Positions 7,527 to 15,388 are shown, counted from the first letter of the stretch. The stretch: 35,445 nucleotides of DNA from Bacteroidales bacterium UBA3289 (GCA_002361625.1 DETL01000026.1:1-35445); one strand, 5' to 3'. Translations and numbers: made by a program. The notes: generated from the sequence alone by a model not told the origin.

Positions 7527-8589
7527 CGATATCCGGCCCTATACCGATGCGGAGATCCCGGCCGCGATGCAGCGGCTCGTCGGGTATCCCGAATTCCGTC
7601 CCGTCTGCGGCTACCTGTTCCCGGAACGTCCTTTCGGGGAGGTGGCTGCCGAGGTAGCCGCGTGCCGGACCATCGACGAGTTCCAGACCCGGTTCATGGT
7701 TCCGGCCGTGGAGGCGCTCATCGCCGGGACGACGGACGGGGTGACCGTGGAAGGCATGGAGCGGCTGGACCCGGGGAAACGGTATCTTTTCGTCGCCAAC
7801 CACCGCGACATCACCCTGGACGCCACGTTCCTGCAGGTCCTGCTGAAGCGGGCCGGTCTCCGGACCTCCGAGATTACCTTCGGGGCCAACCTGATGCAGG
7901 GCGGACTCATCATCGACTTCGGCAAGTCCAACAAGATGTTCCGGGTGGAGCGCCCGACGACGGTCTCCTCGCCCCGGGAATTCCTCCGGAGTTCCCAGCA
8001 CCTGTCCGAATACATCCGTTGGACCCTCCTGGAAAAGCGGGAATCCGTCTGGATCGCCCAGCGGAACGGGCGGACGAAGGACGGGGTGGACGCGACGGAC
8101 CAGGGCATCGTCAAGATGTTCGGCATGGCCGGCAGCATCGAAGACCTGAATATCGCCCCGGTCGCCATATCCTATGAGTGGGAGCCCTGCGATATCCTGA
8201 AGGCGGCGGAAACGACCGCCCTGGCCCGGGACGGACACTATGACAAGAAGCCCGGCGAGGACCTGAACAGTATCCTTTCGGGAATCATGCAGCCCAAGGG
8301 CCGGGTCCATTATACGATGTGCGCCCCCTTGACGGAGGCCGATTACGCCCCGCTGCGGGAACTCCCGCTCAATATGTATTGCCGGGAGGTGGCGGCGGTC
8401 ATCGACCGCCGGATCCGGGACGGCTACCGCATCTGGCCGAACAGCCGGATCGCGTCGGACATCCTCCGGAATGTCTCGGAGGGAGGTTATACCCAGCAGG
8501 AAAAGGCGGCCTTCGAGGCCCATCTCGCGGAGGTTCCGGAAGGACTCCGGGAGGCGGTGCTCCGGATCTATGCCGCTCCGCTGCGATAA
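7519..8589 (+). CDS. Glycerolipid-type acyltransferase with atypical HX5D motif
   Basis: A 356-residue cytoplasmic-side acyltransferase. The catalytic block reads VANHRDITLD, with His95 and the final Asp101, one residue longer than the usual HX4D spacing. A second block AQRNGRTKDG (180-189) sits where FPEGTRS lies in PlsC. Similar long acyltransferases annotated as 1-acyl-sn-glycerol-3-phosphate acyltransferases occur in Bacteroidetes. The gene is the last of the overlapping operon (8 nt overlap with the ligase gene) and is followed by a separate promoter. Together with the exporter-fused domain the operon has two acyltransferases, suggesting a doubly acylated product or two acceptors. Family call is firm; substrate unknown. 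Confidence 0.75.
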   Translation: MFDDIRPYTDAEIPAAMQRLVGYPEFRPVCGYLFPERPFGEVAAEVAACRTIDEFQTRFMVPAVEALIAGTTDGVTVEGMERLDPGKRYLFVANHRDITLDATFLQVLLKRAGLRTSEITFGANLMQGGLIIDFGKSNKMFRVERPTTVSSPREFLRSSQHLSEYIRWTLLEKRESVWIAQRNGRTKDGVDATDQGIVKMFGMAGSIEDLNIAPVAISYEWEPCDILKAAETTALARDGHYDKKPGEDLNSILSGIMQPKGRVHYTMCAPLTEADYAPLRELPLNMYCREVAAVIDRRIRDGYRIWPNSRIASDILRNVSEGGYTQQEKAAFEAHLAEVPEGLREAVLRIYAAPLR

Positions 8590-8595
8590 TTTTGC

Positions 8596-8603
8596 TATCT
8601 TTG
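8596..8603 (+). promoter_or_regulatory. Bacteroidetes -7 box upstream of the HsdR-N-like gene
   Basis: TATCTTTG matches TAnnTTTG. It ends 8 nt before the ATG at 8612, giving a leader of only a few nucleotides. I see no TTTG at the -33 position, so the promoter may be weak or need an activator. Confidence 0.55.
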
Positions 8604-8611
8604 CGCTCGTT

Positions 8612-9025
8612 ATGCCGATTCACAGTGACATGGTCTGGGACCCGCTCCGGAAAAAGAGCGTGCGGCTGACCCCCGAAGAGGAGGTCAGGCAGTGGTTCAT
8701 TTCCGTCCTGCACGAAGGGATGAAAGTGCCGGAGCACATGATGGGGAGCGAGGTCGCTTTCCAGTGGAACGGTCTGGATTACCGGGCCGACATCGTCGTC
8801 TATGACCGGCAGGCGCATCCGCTCATGGTCGTGGAATGCAAGCGGCCGGAGGTGGAACTGTCGCAGGAAGTCGTGGATCAGGCCATCCGGTACAACCACG
8901 CGCTGGATGTGCGTTACATCGTGATTACCAACGGTTTGAAGACCTTTATGTTCGAGCGGAAGGACGAAGGCTTCTCCTTTGTGGAGAAGGCCCCGCTTTG
9001 GGAGGAAATGCTATGTCAACGATAA
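8612..9025 (+). CDS. Orphan HsdR N-terminal-type PD-(D/E)XK nuclease-fold protein
   Basis: A 137-residue protein that is all one domain of the HSDR_N_2 type. An acidic helix (EEEVRQW, 22-28) precedes a nuclease core with Asp60, then E75-C-K77 after a 14-residue gap (RADIVVY ... VVECKRPE), and a following helix with Gln in DQAIRYNHAL. In type I restriction R subunits this domain cuts DNA and is followed by a helicase; here no helicase, S or M subunit is present. Standalone copies are common in Bacteroidetes housekeeping neighbourhoods and may serve in DNA repair, which is unproven. The gene has its own -7 box and overlaps the next gene by 13 nt. Confidence 0.8.
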   Translation: MPIHSDMVWDPLRKKSVRLTPEEEVRQWFISVLHEGMKVPEHMMGSEVAFQWNGLDYRADIVVYDRQAHPLMVVECKRPEVELSQEVVDQAIRYNHALDVRYIVITNGLKTFMFERKDEGFSFVEKAPLWEEMLCQR

Positions 9026-10527
9026 CGGAAGGATACTTGGACGCCCCCGTGTTCAAGCTGGTTTCGGACGTAGCCGGTGAGCTGGGCGTACGCGCCTTCG
9101 TCATCGGCGGTTATGTCCGCGACTGTTTCCTGGGACGTCCCAATACGGATATCGACATCGTCGTGGAAGGAAGCGGGATCGTCCTTGCGGAAGCCGTGGC
9201 GGCGAAGGTCCATACGCGGGTGAGCGTATTCAAGAACTTCGGCACGGCGATGCTCCATTATAAAGGGATCGAAGTGGAATTCGTGGGGGCCCGGAAAGAG
9301 TCTTACAACCGGAATTCCCGGAAACCCATCGTGGAAGACGGAACCCTGGAGGAGGACCAGCTCCGGCGGGACTTCACCATCAATGCCATGGCCTTCAGCC
9401 TGTGCAAGGAGGACTTCGGTGCGCTGGTGGATCCCTTCGGCGGAATCCGCGACCTCGCCTCCGGCATCATCCGGACGCCGCTCCAGCCCGAACAGACCTA
9501 CAGCGACGATCCGCTTCGGATGCTCCGCGCCATCCGGTTCGCCGCCCAGCTCTCCACCCCCGAACATCCTTTCACCATCGTTCCGGAATCGCTGGAGGCG
9601 ATGCGTACGATGGCGTCCCGGCTCAAGATCCTTTCCTGCGAACGGATTGTCGAGGAAGTGAACAAGATGCTCCTGACAGCCCGCCCGTCCATGGCTTTCC
9701 GCTTGATGGACGACACGGGACTCCTGGAGCAGTTTCTCCCGCAGCTGGTCCAGCTGAAGGGGGCGGAAACCATTGACGGGAAGGGACATAAGGAGAATTT
9801 CTCCCATACTCTCCAAGTGGTCGACAACGTCGCGGCCGGTGAGATCCAGGCGATTGCCGAAGGCCGCCTGCACGACTACGAACCCGAACTGGACGGCGAC
9901 GGCTGGGTGGAATCCGTCCGCACGAAACCGAATGTCTGGCTCCGCTGGGCCGCCCTGCTGCATGACATCGGCAAGCCGGCGTCCAAACGCTATACTCCCG
10001 GGCAGGGATGGACCTTTCATGGGCACGAAGTCATCGGCGCCCGGATGGTTCCGAAGATCTTCCAGAGTCTGAAAATGCCCCTGAACGAGAAGATGAAGTA
10101 CGTGCAGAAGCTAGTGGGCCTGCACCTGCGTCCCATCGCCCTCGTGGACGACGAGGTGACGGATTCCGCCGTGCGGCGCCTGCTGTTCGATGCCGGCAAC
10201 GACATCGACGACCTCATGCTCCTGTGCCATGCGGACATCACGTCCAAGAACCCCGCCAAGGTGGCCCGGCTGCACCGGAACTTTGAACTGGTGAAGGAGA
10301 AACTGGTGGAAGTGGAGGCGAAAGACGCCATCCGCAACTGGAAGAATCCCATCACCGGCGATTACGTGATGGAAGTCTTCGGCATCGAGCCCTGCAACCT
10401 GATCGGCCAGATCAAGGAGGCCGTGAAGAACGCCATCCTGGACGGGGTCATCCCCAACGACTTCGAGGCGGCGGACCGCCTCATGCGCGAGAAGGCGGCG
10501 GAATTGGGGCTGACACCGGTCGATTAG
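9013..10527 (+). CDS. CCA-adding-type tRNA nucleotidyltransferase with HD domain
   Basis: A 504-residue class II polymerase-beta-superfamily protein. The head holds GGYVRD (32-37) and the metal-binding D46-I-D48. RRDFTINAMA (118-127) is the ATP/CTP-selecting motif, and DPLRMLRAIRFAAQ marks the neck. After this comes an HD phosphohydrolase domain with LLHDIGKP (His317, Asp318). This architecture is usual for Bacteroidetes enzymes named CCA tRNA nucleotidyltransferase or poly(A) polymerase. The likely role is adding or repairing the 3'-CCA of tRNAs; the HD part may remove 2',3'-cyclic phosphate. The start at 9013 lies inside the previous gene, so the two are probably co-translated. The stop overlaps the convergent gltS by 4 nt. 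Confidence 0.88.
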   Translation: MSTITEGYLDAPVFKLVSDVAGELGVRAFVIGGYVRDCFLGRPNTDIDIVVEGSGIVLAEAVAAKVHTRVSVFKNFGTAMLHYKGIEVEFVGARKESYNRNSRKPIVEDGTLEEDQLRRDFTINAMAFSLCKEDFGALVDPFGGIRDLASGIIRTPLQPEQTYSDDPLRMLRAIRFAAQLSTPEHPFTIVPESLEAMRTMASRLKILSCERIVEEVNKMLLTARPSMAFRLMDDTGLLEQFLPQLVQLKGAETIDGKGHKENFSHTLQVVDNVAAGEIQAIAEGRLHDYEPELDGDGWVESVRTKPNVWLRWAALLHDIGKPASKRYTPGQGWTFHGHEVIGARMVPKIFQSLKMPLNEKMKYVQKLVGLHLRPIALVDDEVTDSAVRRLLFDAGNDIDDLMLLCHADITSKNPAKVARLHRNFELVKEKLVEVEAKDAIRNWKNPITGDYVMEVFGIEPCNLIGQIKEAVKNAILDGVIPNDFEAADRLMREKAAELGLTPVD

Positions 10528-11756
10528 AGCAGATTCAGGAACAGGGTAATCACCCCCGTATTGATGATGTCCACGAACATCGCCCCGATGATGGGGACGA
10601 TGAGGAAGGGTTTCACCGCGTAGTGGTACTTGTAGCACACGGCCGACATGTTGGCCATGGCATTGGGCGTGGCGCCGAGCCCGAACCCGCAGAGGCCGCT
10701 CACGAGGACGGCTGCGTCGTAATCCTTGCCCAGGGCAGGGAAGGCGAAAAATCCCGCGTACAGGAAGATCAGGAGGGCCTGCGCCAGCAGGATGACCACC
10801 AGCGGCAGCACCAGGCCGGAGAGCTCCCAAAGCTTGAGGGTGGCCATGGCCGTTCCAAGGAAGACCGACAGGCAGATGTTGCCGATGGATACGATCCGGT
10901 CCAGGGCGAGCCGGCTCTTCCCCTGTTTTTCCCTCGGCGCGGACAGGTTCCGGATGAGCGCCGCTACGATGAGTGCGCCGAAATAAGTCGGGAACGTGAT
11001 GCCGGTCAGGGAGAGCAGCTTGCTCAGGCCCATGCCGAGGGCCATGGTGAGGAGCATCTGGCAGGCAGCCAGCAGGGACCGCCGGTACGCCTGTTCCTCG
11101 GTTCCCGGGTGTTCGATGCGTTTTTCCTCCGCCGCTTCGTTCCCTTCGATGCCCTTGATGACATCCCTTTCCCCGGAAACGGTTGCCAGCCGACGCTTCC
11201 GGATGAGCCATTCGCCCAGCGGGCCGCCGATGAGGGAACCGGCCACGAGACCGAAGGTGGCGGCCGCCATCGTAATGGAGGAGGCTCCCTGCAGGCCCAT
11301 CTGCTCCAGGACCGGCGAGAATCCGCCGGCCGTCCCGTGCCCGCCGCACATCGGAATCGACCCCGCGGCCATCCCCAGGAGCGGATCCAGCCCCATTCCC
11401 TTCGCGATGCCGACGGCCAGGCCGTTCTGCAGGACGATGAGGACGGCGACAAGCAGGACCATGATGAGCAGCGGCCGTCCGCCCTCCTTGATCGCGCGGA
11501 GGTCCGACTGGAAGCCTACCGAGGTGAAAAACAGCATCATGGCGATGTCCTTGATGGTCCCGTCGAACTGGAAGTCCAGCCCGAAAAGGCCGTGCAGCGC
11601 CAGCGTAAGCAGCGATACGACCAGGCCGCCGGATACCGGGGCCGGGATGCAGAACCGTTTCAGGAGGGGGATCGCCCGGGTGAAAAGGATCCCCAGGAAC
11701 AGGGCCAGCATGCCCGCTCCTGCCGTCATGTACATGTCCAGGGAAACAGTCATCAT
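10524..11756 (-). CDS. gltS: Sodium/glutamate symporter GltS
   Basis: A 410-residue inner-membrane carrier with about ten or more helices. Two inverted repeats each carry a Gly/Ser-rich reentrant loop: MAAGSIPMCGGHGTAGG near residue 130, and VSGLCGFGLGATPNAMANM near residue 360. These loops are diagnostic of the ESS/GltS family, which couples Na+ to glutamate uptake. The N-terminal PAPVSGGL segment is also typical. Two ATGs stand in tandem (11756 and 11753); the -7 promoter box ends 1 nt before the first, so the second may be the actual start. The gene lies downstream of hpf on the same strand but is separated by a terminator. Confidence 0.92.
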   Translation of the reverse strand: MMTVSLDMYMTAGAGMLALFLGILFTRAIPLLKRFCIPAPVSGGLVVSLLTLALHGLFGLDFQFDGTIKDIAMMLFFTSVGFQSDLRAIKEGGRPLLIMVLLVAVLIVLQNGLAVGIAKGMGLDPLLGMAAGSIPMCGGHGTAGGFSPVLEQMGLQGASSITMAAATFGLVAGSLIGGPLGEWLIRKRRLATVSGERDVIKGIEGNEAAEEKRIEHPGTEEQAYRRSLLAACQMLLTMALGMGLSKLLSLTGITFPTYFGALIVAALIRNLSAPREKQGKSRLALDRIVSIGNICLSVFLGTAMATLKLWELSGLVLPLVVILLAQALLIFLYAGFFAFPALGKDYDAAVLVSGLCGFGLGATPNAMANMSAVCYKYHYAVKPFLIVPIIGAMFVDIINTGVITLFLNLL

Positions 11757-11757
11757 C

Positions 11758-11765
11758 CAAAATTA
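11758..11765 (-). promoter_or_regulatory. Bacteroidetes -7 box of gltS
   Basis: Read on the - strand the box is TAATTTTG, immediately followed by G and two ATG codons. A 20-nt spacer upstream leads to TTTT at 11786-11789, a three-of-four match to TTTG that lies in the U-tract of the hpf terminator. Transcription would start at about the start codon itself, giving a leaderless mRNA. Confidence 0.6.
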
Positions 11766-11783
11766 CGAAAATTTGGCGGAAAT

Positions 11784-11811
11784 AAAAAAGGCGGCCCCGA
11801 AAGGCCGCCTC
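11784..11811 (-). terminator. Rho-independent terminator after hpf
   Basis: On the - strand an 8-bp GC-rich stem AGGCGGCC / GGCCGCCT (11803-11810 with 11789-11796) closes a 6-nt loop and is followed by a run of T (11784-11789). It lies 16 nt past the hpf stop and would end the xerC-hpf transcript before gltS. Confidence 0.85.
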
Positions 11812-11826
11812 AGAAACTTGCGAAGT

Positions 11827-12117
11827 TTATTTCTCGAAACGTTTCTCCTTGGCACGGACGATCTTTTCCTTCATCGCATCCACCGCCTCGGTGACGGCTT
11901 CCTCGAAGGTCTTGGCGTTGCGCTCGATGACGAGGTCATCGCCCGGGAAACGGGTCTGGAGCCGGACGTTCTTGTTTTCGGGGTCGGGAGAGAGGGAAAG
12001 GGTGACGTCGATGTCGCCGAGATTGCCGAAGAATTTCTCGAGCTTTCCGACCTTCTTCTCCACGTAGTCGAGCAGTTCCTTGCCTGCATCGAACTTCAGG
12101 GACTTCACATTAATCAT
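11827..12117 (-). CDS. hpf: Ribosome hibernation promoting factor, short form
   Basis: A 96-residue HPF/RaiA-family protein beginning MINVKSLKFDAGKELLDYVEKKVGKLEKFF, shown here only to identify the helix after the first strand. The beta-alpha-beta-beta-beta-alpha fold ends in a lysine-rich helix (DAMKEKIVRAKEKRFEK). HPF binds the 30S decoding region and inactivates ribosomes in stationary phase. It lacks the C-terminal dimerisation domain of long HPF, so 70S dimers would need another mechanism. It overlaps the 3' end of xerC by 8 nt and appears to depend on the xerC promoter; a strong terminator follows it. Confidence 0.9.
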   Translation of the reverse strand: MINVKSLKFDAGKELLDYVEKKVGKLEKFFGNLGDIDVTLSLSPDPENKNVRLQTRFPGDDLVIERNAKTFEEAVTEAVDAMKEKIVRAKEKRFEK

Positions 12118-13072
12118 TTGAGCCTCCGTTTTTTGCCCTTGGGTGGGCCAGGTTATACACTTTTTTCAGCCGGTCGACGGAGTTGTGCGTGTACACCTGC
12201 GTGGCGGCCAGGTTCGCGTGTCCGAGCATCTCCTTGATGGAATTCAGGTCGGCGCCGTTGTCCAGCAGGGCCGTAGCGACCGAATGCCTGAGCACATGGG
12301 GGGATTTCCTCCCGGTGATGCCGTATCCGTCGAGTTCCTCCTTGATGGTCCGGTCCACATAGACGGGGTACAGGGCGCGGCCCTTTTCCGTCACGAGGAG
12401 CGGCCCGTCCGCAGGGCTTGCGCCTCCTCTCATCGATTCGACTGCTTGTAAATATAAGCAAATTTCGTGACAAAGCGATGGGATGAGCGGAATTTCTCTC
12501 ATTTTGTCTCCTTTTCCGACAACGCGGAGCACCTGCCGCCCCTCGTCGAAAGACTCGCGTCGAAGGCCGATAAGTTCCGCCCGCCGGATTCCCGTACAGT
12601 ATAACAGGCTGATAATAAGCCGATGAAGCCGGTGACGGTAGATCTCGACGGCCGATTTGTCCGTAGGTAGCGGGCCATAGCTGCGGAGGATTTCCAGTTC
12701 ATCTTCCCCCGCCCAGTGTTCGGTGGCGTCGAGATAGGCGTCCATCGACCGGACCTGGTAGTACTCCGGCAGCCGTTTTTCCATCTTGGGACGCTTGACG
12801 TTACGGGCCGGGTTGGATTGCAGGACGCCTTTCTGCATCAGGAACCGGCAGAATCCGGACAGGACCGACATATGCTGATGGACCGTCCTCGGTTTCATCC
12901 CCCGTTCCATCAGGTCCGCTTCGTAGCGACGCAGCATCGTGGGCACCAGCGACTCCACCACCTTCCCCTCGCTGAAACGCGCGAAATCCTCCAGAACATC
13001 CCGGTAGATGGCCTGGGTCCGGGGGGAGAACCGCCGGATGTTGCGGATATGGGTGATGTAAGCGTCGATCAT
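12110..13072 (-). CDS. xerC: XerC-like tyrosine recombinase
   Basis: A 320-residue recombinase. The N-terminal SAM-like DNA-binding domain covers about 1-95. The catalytic domain has the full set: Arg163 (TGIRRAEL), Lys187 (GKGDKMR), His259-V-L-Arg262 (HVLRH), His285 (LGHANL) and nucleophile Tyr294 (VYTHNS). Length and motifs fit a housekeeping XerC/XerD that resolves chromosome dimers; no mobile-element genes or repeats flank it. ATG at 13072 is chosen because an upstream GTG at 13096 lies on the -7 promoter box itself. hpf follows with an 8-nt overlap, an arrangement seen in other Bacteroidetes. Confidence 0.87.
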   Translation of the reverse strand: MIDAYITHIRNIRRFSPRTQAIYRDVLEDFARFSEGKVVESLVPTMLRRYEADLMERGMKPRTVHQHMSVLSGFCRFLMQKGVLQSNPARNVKRPKMEKRLPEYYQVRSMDAYLDATEHWAGEDELEILRSYGPLPTDKSAVEIYRHRLHRLIISLLYCTGIRRAELIGLRRESFDEGRQVLRVVGKGDKMREIPLIPSLCHEICLYLQAVESMRGGASPADGPLLVTEKGRALYPVYVDRTIKEELDGYGITGRKSPHVLRHSVATALLDNGADLNSIKEMLGHANLAATQVYTHNSVDRLKKVYNLAHPRAKNGGSND

Positions 13073-13085
13073 GGCTTCGTCTATG

Positions 13086-13093
13086 CAAAAATA
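13086..13093 (-). promoter_or_regulatory. Bacteroidetes -7 box of xerC-hpf
   Basis: On the - strand the box reads TATTTTTG, matching TAnnTTTG. It ends 13 nt before the xerC ATG. No clear TTTG is found at the -33 position. Confidence 0.55.
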
Positions 13094-13105
13094 CACCTTT
13101 TTTCG

Positions 13106-13113
13106 TATATTTG
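13106..13113 (+). promoter_or_regulatory. Bacteroidetes -7 box of the GH3 gene
   Basis: TATATTTG matches TAnnTTTG. It ends 13 nt before the ATG at 13127 and 25 nt before the one at 13139. Its upstream half would lie over the divergent xerC -7 box at 13086-13093. Confidence 0.6.
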
Positions 13114-13126
13114 TAAGTTATAAACA

Positions 13127-15388
13127 ATGTTGAACGTGATGAATTGCAAATCCTTTCTCCTCTTAGGCCTCGCCCTCGCCGCCGTCGCATGCGGGCAGCC
13201 TCCCCAAAAGACCTCGGACATCCCCGTGTATCTGGACGATGCCCAGCCGCTGGAGGCGCGGGTGGACGATGCTTTCTCCCGCATGACGCTGGACGAGAAG
13301 ATCGCGATGGTCCACGCCCAATCCAAGTTCAGTTCCCCGGGTGTCCCGCGCCTGGGCATCCCCGAAGTGTGGTGTACCGACGGTCCTCACGGAATCCGGG
13401 CCGAGGTCCTCTGGGACGAGTGGGACCAGGCCGGATGGACCAATGACTCCATCACAGCGTTTCCGGCCCTGAGCGGCCTCGCTGCCACCTGGGACCGCGA
13501 ACTCTCCCGCCTGTATGGCAAGAGCATCGGCGAGGAGGCCCGCTACCGGAACAAGACCGTCCTGCTGGGCCCCGGCGTGAACATCTACCGTTTCCCGCTG
13601 AACGGACGCAATTTCGAGTATATGGGCGAGGACCCGTATCTTGCCGGGGAAATGGTTGTTCCTTACGTGGAGGGCGTGCAGTCCAACGGCGTTGCCGTGT
13701 GCGTGAAGCATTTCGCCCTGAACAACAGCGAGGCGAACCGCCATGTCGCGAACACCATCGTGGATGACCGTACCCTGTATGAGATCTATCTGCCGGCCTT
13801 CAAGGCGGCGGTCCAGAAGGGCCACGCCTGGTCTGTGATGGCTGCCTACAACCTCTATAACAATCAGTACCTGTGCTCCAACGAGGTCTTGCTGGACAAG
13901 ATCCTCCGCAAGGAATGGGGCTTTGACGGCGTGGTGATCAGTGACTGGGGCGGCGTGCACAACACCCTCCAGACCGCCAAGCACGGCGTGGACCTGGAAT
14001 ACGGTTCCTGGACCGATGGCCTTACCATGGGAAAGACCAATGCCTACGACAGTTACTATCTGGCCGATCCTTATAAGGAAGCCATCCGGAAGGGTGAAAT
14101 CGGTACCGAAGAACTGGATGCCCGCGTGAAGCGGATCCTGCGCCTGATTTTCCGGACCGGCATGGACCGCAACCGTCCCTTCGGCAGCCAGGCATCGCCG
14201 GAACACTATGCGGCGGCCCGCAAGATCGGCGCCGAGTCCATCGTCCTGCTCAAGAACGAGGGGGGACTCCTGCCGATAGTCGGGAATCCCGGCAAAATCC
14301 TGGTCGTAGGCGAGAATGCCGTCAAGATGATGACCGTGGGCGGCGGCTCCTCTTCGCTGAAAGCGAAACTGGAAGTCTCTCCGCTGGACGGCATCAAGGC
14401 CCGTTGGCCCGAGGCCGAGGTCGTCTGGGAGCGCGGCTATGTGGGGGATACCGGCGGTGAGTACAACGGTGTTACCACCGGTCAGGACCTGCGGGAGTCC
14501 CGCAGTGCAGAAAAACTTGTCGCAGATGCGGTTAAAGCAGCAGAAGGTGCTGATTACGTGATTTTTATCGGCGGTCTGAACAAGTCCGACCACCAGGATT
14601 CGGAAGGTCTGGACCGCATCCAGTACGGCCTCCCGTACGGCCAGGACGACGTGATCGAGGCCCTCGCTGCGGTGACGAAGCGGCTGATTGTCGTCAACAT
14701 CTCCGGCAATGCCGTCGCGATGCCGTGGGTCGAGCAGGTCCCCGCCATTCTCCAGGACTGGTACCTGGGCACCCAGGCCGGCCACTCCCTGGCCGATGTC
14801 CTCTCCGGCGACGTGAATCCTTCCGGCCGTCTGCCTTTCACCATCCCTATCTCCTATGCCGACAATCCCGTCCAGACGGAGGCCCAGTATCCAGGCGTTC
14901 CCAGGGATTCCACGATCGACGGCATGCCGATATTGGATATGGAATACACGGAGGGGATCTATGTGGGATACCGCTGGTATGACATCCATGGCGGCGTGCT
15001 TTTCCCGTTCGGTCACGGGCTTTCCTATACGACCTTCGAATATGGCGATCCGCATATCGACAGGCATATCACGACGGAAGACGGCAGCGTCGAGGTGACC
15101 GTCCCGGTGACGAACACGGGCCGGGTGACCGGGTCCGAGGTCGTTCAACTGTACATCTCCGATGTGGAGGCCTCCGTTCCCCGTCCGATGAAGGAGCTCA
15201 AGGGTTTTGCCAAGGTGACGCTCCAGCCCGGTGAAACAGCCGTCGTGACTTTCACCATCGACAAGGACGCGCTCAGCTTCTTCGATGCCCGGCAGCATGT
15301 CTGGGTGGCGGAAAAAGGCAGTTTCCGGGCGCTCATCGCCGCTTCGGCGAAGGATGTCAAGGGAACGGTGGAATTTACGCTCAAGTAA
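13127..15388 (+). CDS. Glycoside hydrolase family 3 beta-glucosidase-like lipoprotein
   Basis: A 753-residue exported enzyme. The signal peptide ends in a lipobox LAAVAC, so the mature protein is lipid-anchored; no acidic residues follow the Cys, favouring the periplasm over surface display. The GH3 TIM-like domain shows CTDGPHGIR, KHFALNNSEANRH and the catalytic nucleophile in VVISDWGG (Asp273). A second alpha/beta domain follows (about 370-600, KILVVGENA ... VIFIGG), then a C-terminal fibronectin III-like domain (VTNTGRVTGSEVVQLYI). It would release glucose or related sugars from the non-reducing end of oligosaccharides. No SusC/SusD pair is nearby. ATG at 13139 (MNCKSFLL) is an equally good start. 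The stop overlaps holA by 1 nt. Confidence 0.88.
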   Translation: MLNVMNCKSFLLLGLALAAVACGQPPQKTSDIPVYLDDAQPLEARVDDAFSRMTLDEKIAMVHAQSKFSSPGVPRLGIPEVWCTDGPHGIRAEVLWDEWDQAGWTNDSITAFPALSGLAATWDRELSRLYGKSIGEEARYRNKTVLLGPGVNIYRFPLNGRNFEYMGEDPYLAGEMVVPYVEGVQSNGVAVCVKHFALNNSEANRHVANTIVDDRTLYEIYLPAFKAAVQKGHAWSVMAAYNLYNNQYLCSNEVLLDKILRKEWGFDGVVISDWGGVHNTLQTAKHGVDLEYGSWTDGLTMGKTNAYDSYYLADPYKEAIRKGEIGTEELDARVKRILRLIFRTGMDRNRPFGSQASPEHYAAARKIGAESIVLLKNEGGLLPIVGNPGKILVVGENAVKMMTVGGGSSSLKAKLEVSPLDGIKARWPEAEVVWERGYVGDTGGEYNGVTTGQDLRESRSAEKLVADAVKAAEGADYVIFIGGLNKSDHQDSEGLDRIQYGLPYGQDDVIEALAAVTKRLIVVNISGNAVAMPWVEQVPAILQDWYLGTQAGHSLADVLSGDVNPSGRLPFTIPISYADNPVQTEAQYPGVPRDSTIDGMPILDMEYTEGIYVGYRWYDIHGGVLFPFGHGLSYTTFEYGDPHIDRHITTEDGSVEVTVPVTNTGRVTGSEVVQLYISDVEASVPRPMKELKGFAKVTLQPGETAVVTFTIDKDALSFFDARQHVWVAEKGSFRALIAASAKDVKGTVEFTLK

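Noticed and set aside
8612..9025. Type I restriction-modification system
   Set aside because: Only the HsdR N-terminal domain is present; no helicase part, HsdM or HsdS is encoded in the window.
12110..13072. Integron or phage integrase marking a mobile element
   Set aside because: No attachment repeats, cargo or phage genes are nearby and base composition does not change; the length and the overlap with hpf fit a housekeeping XerC.
13073..13096. GTG start for xerC giving eight extra residues
   Set aside because: The extra codons lie on and just past the -7 box, so they would be at or before the transcription start.
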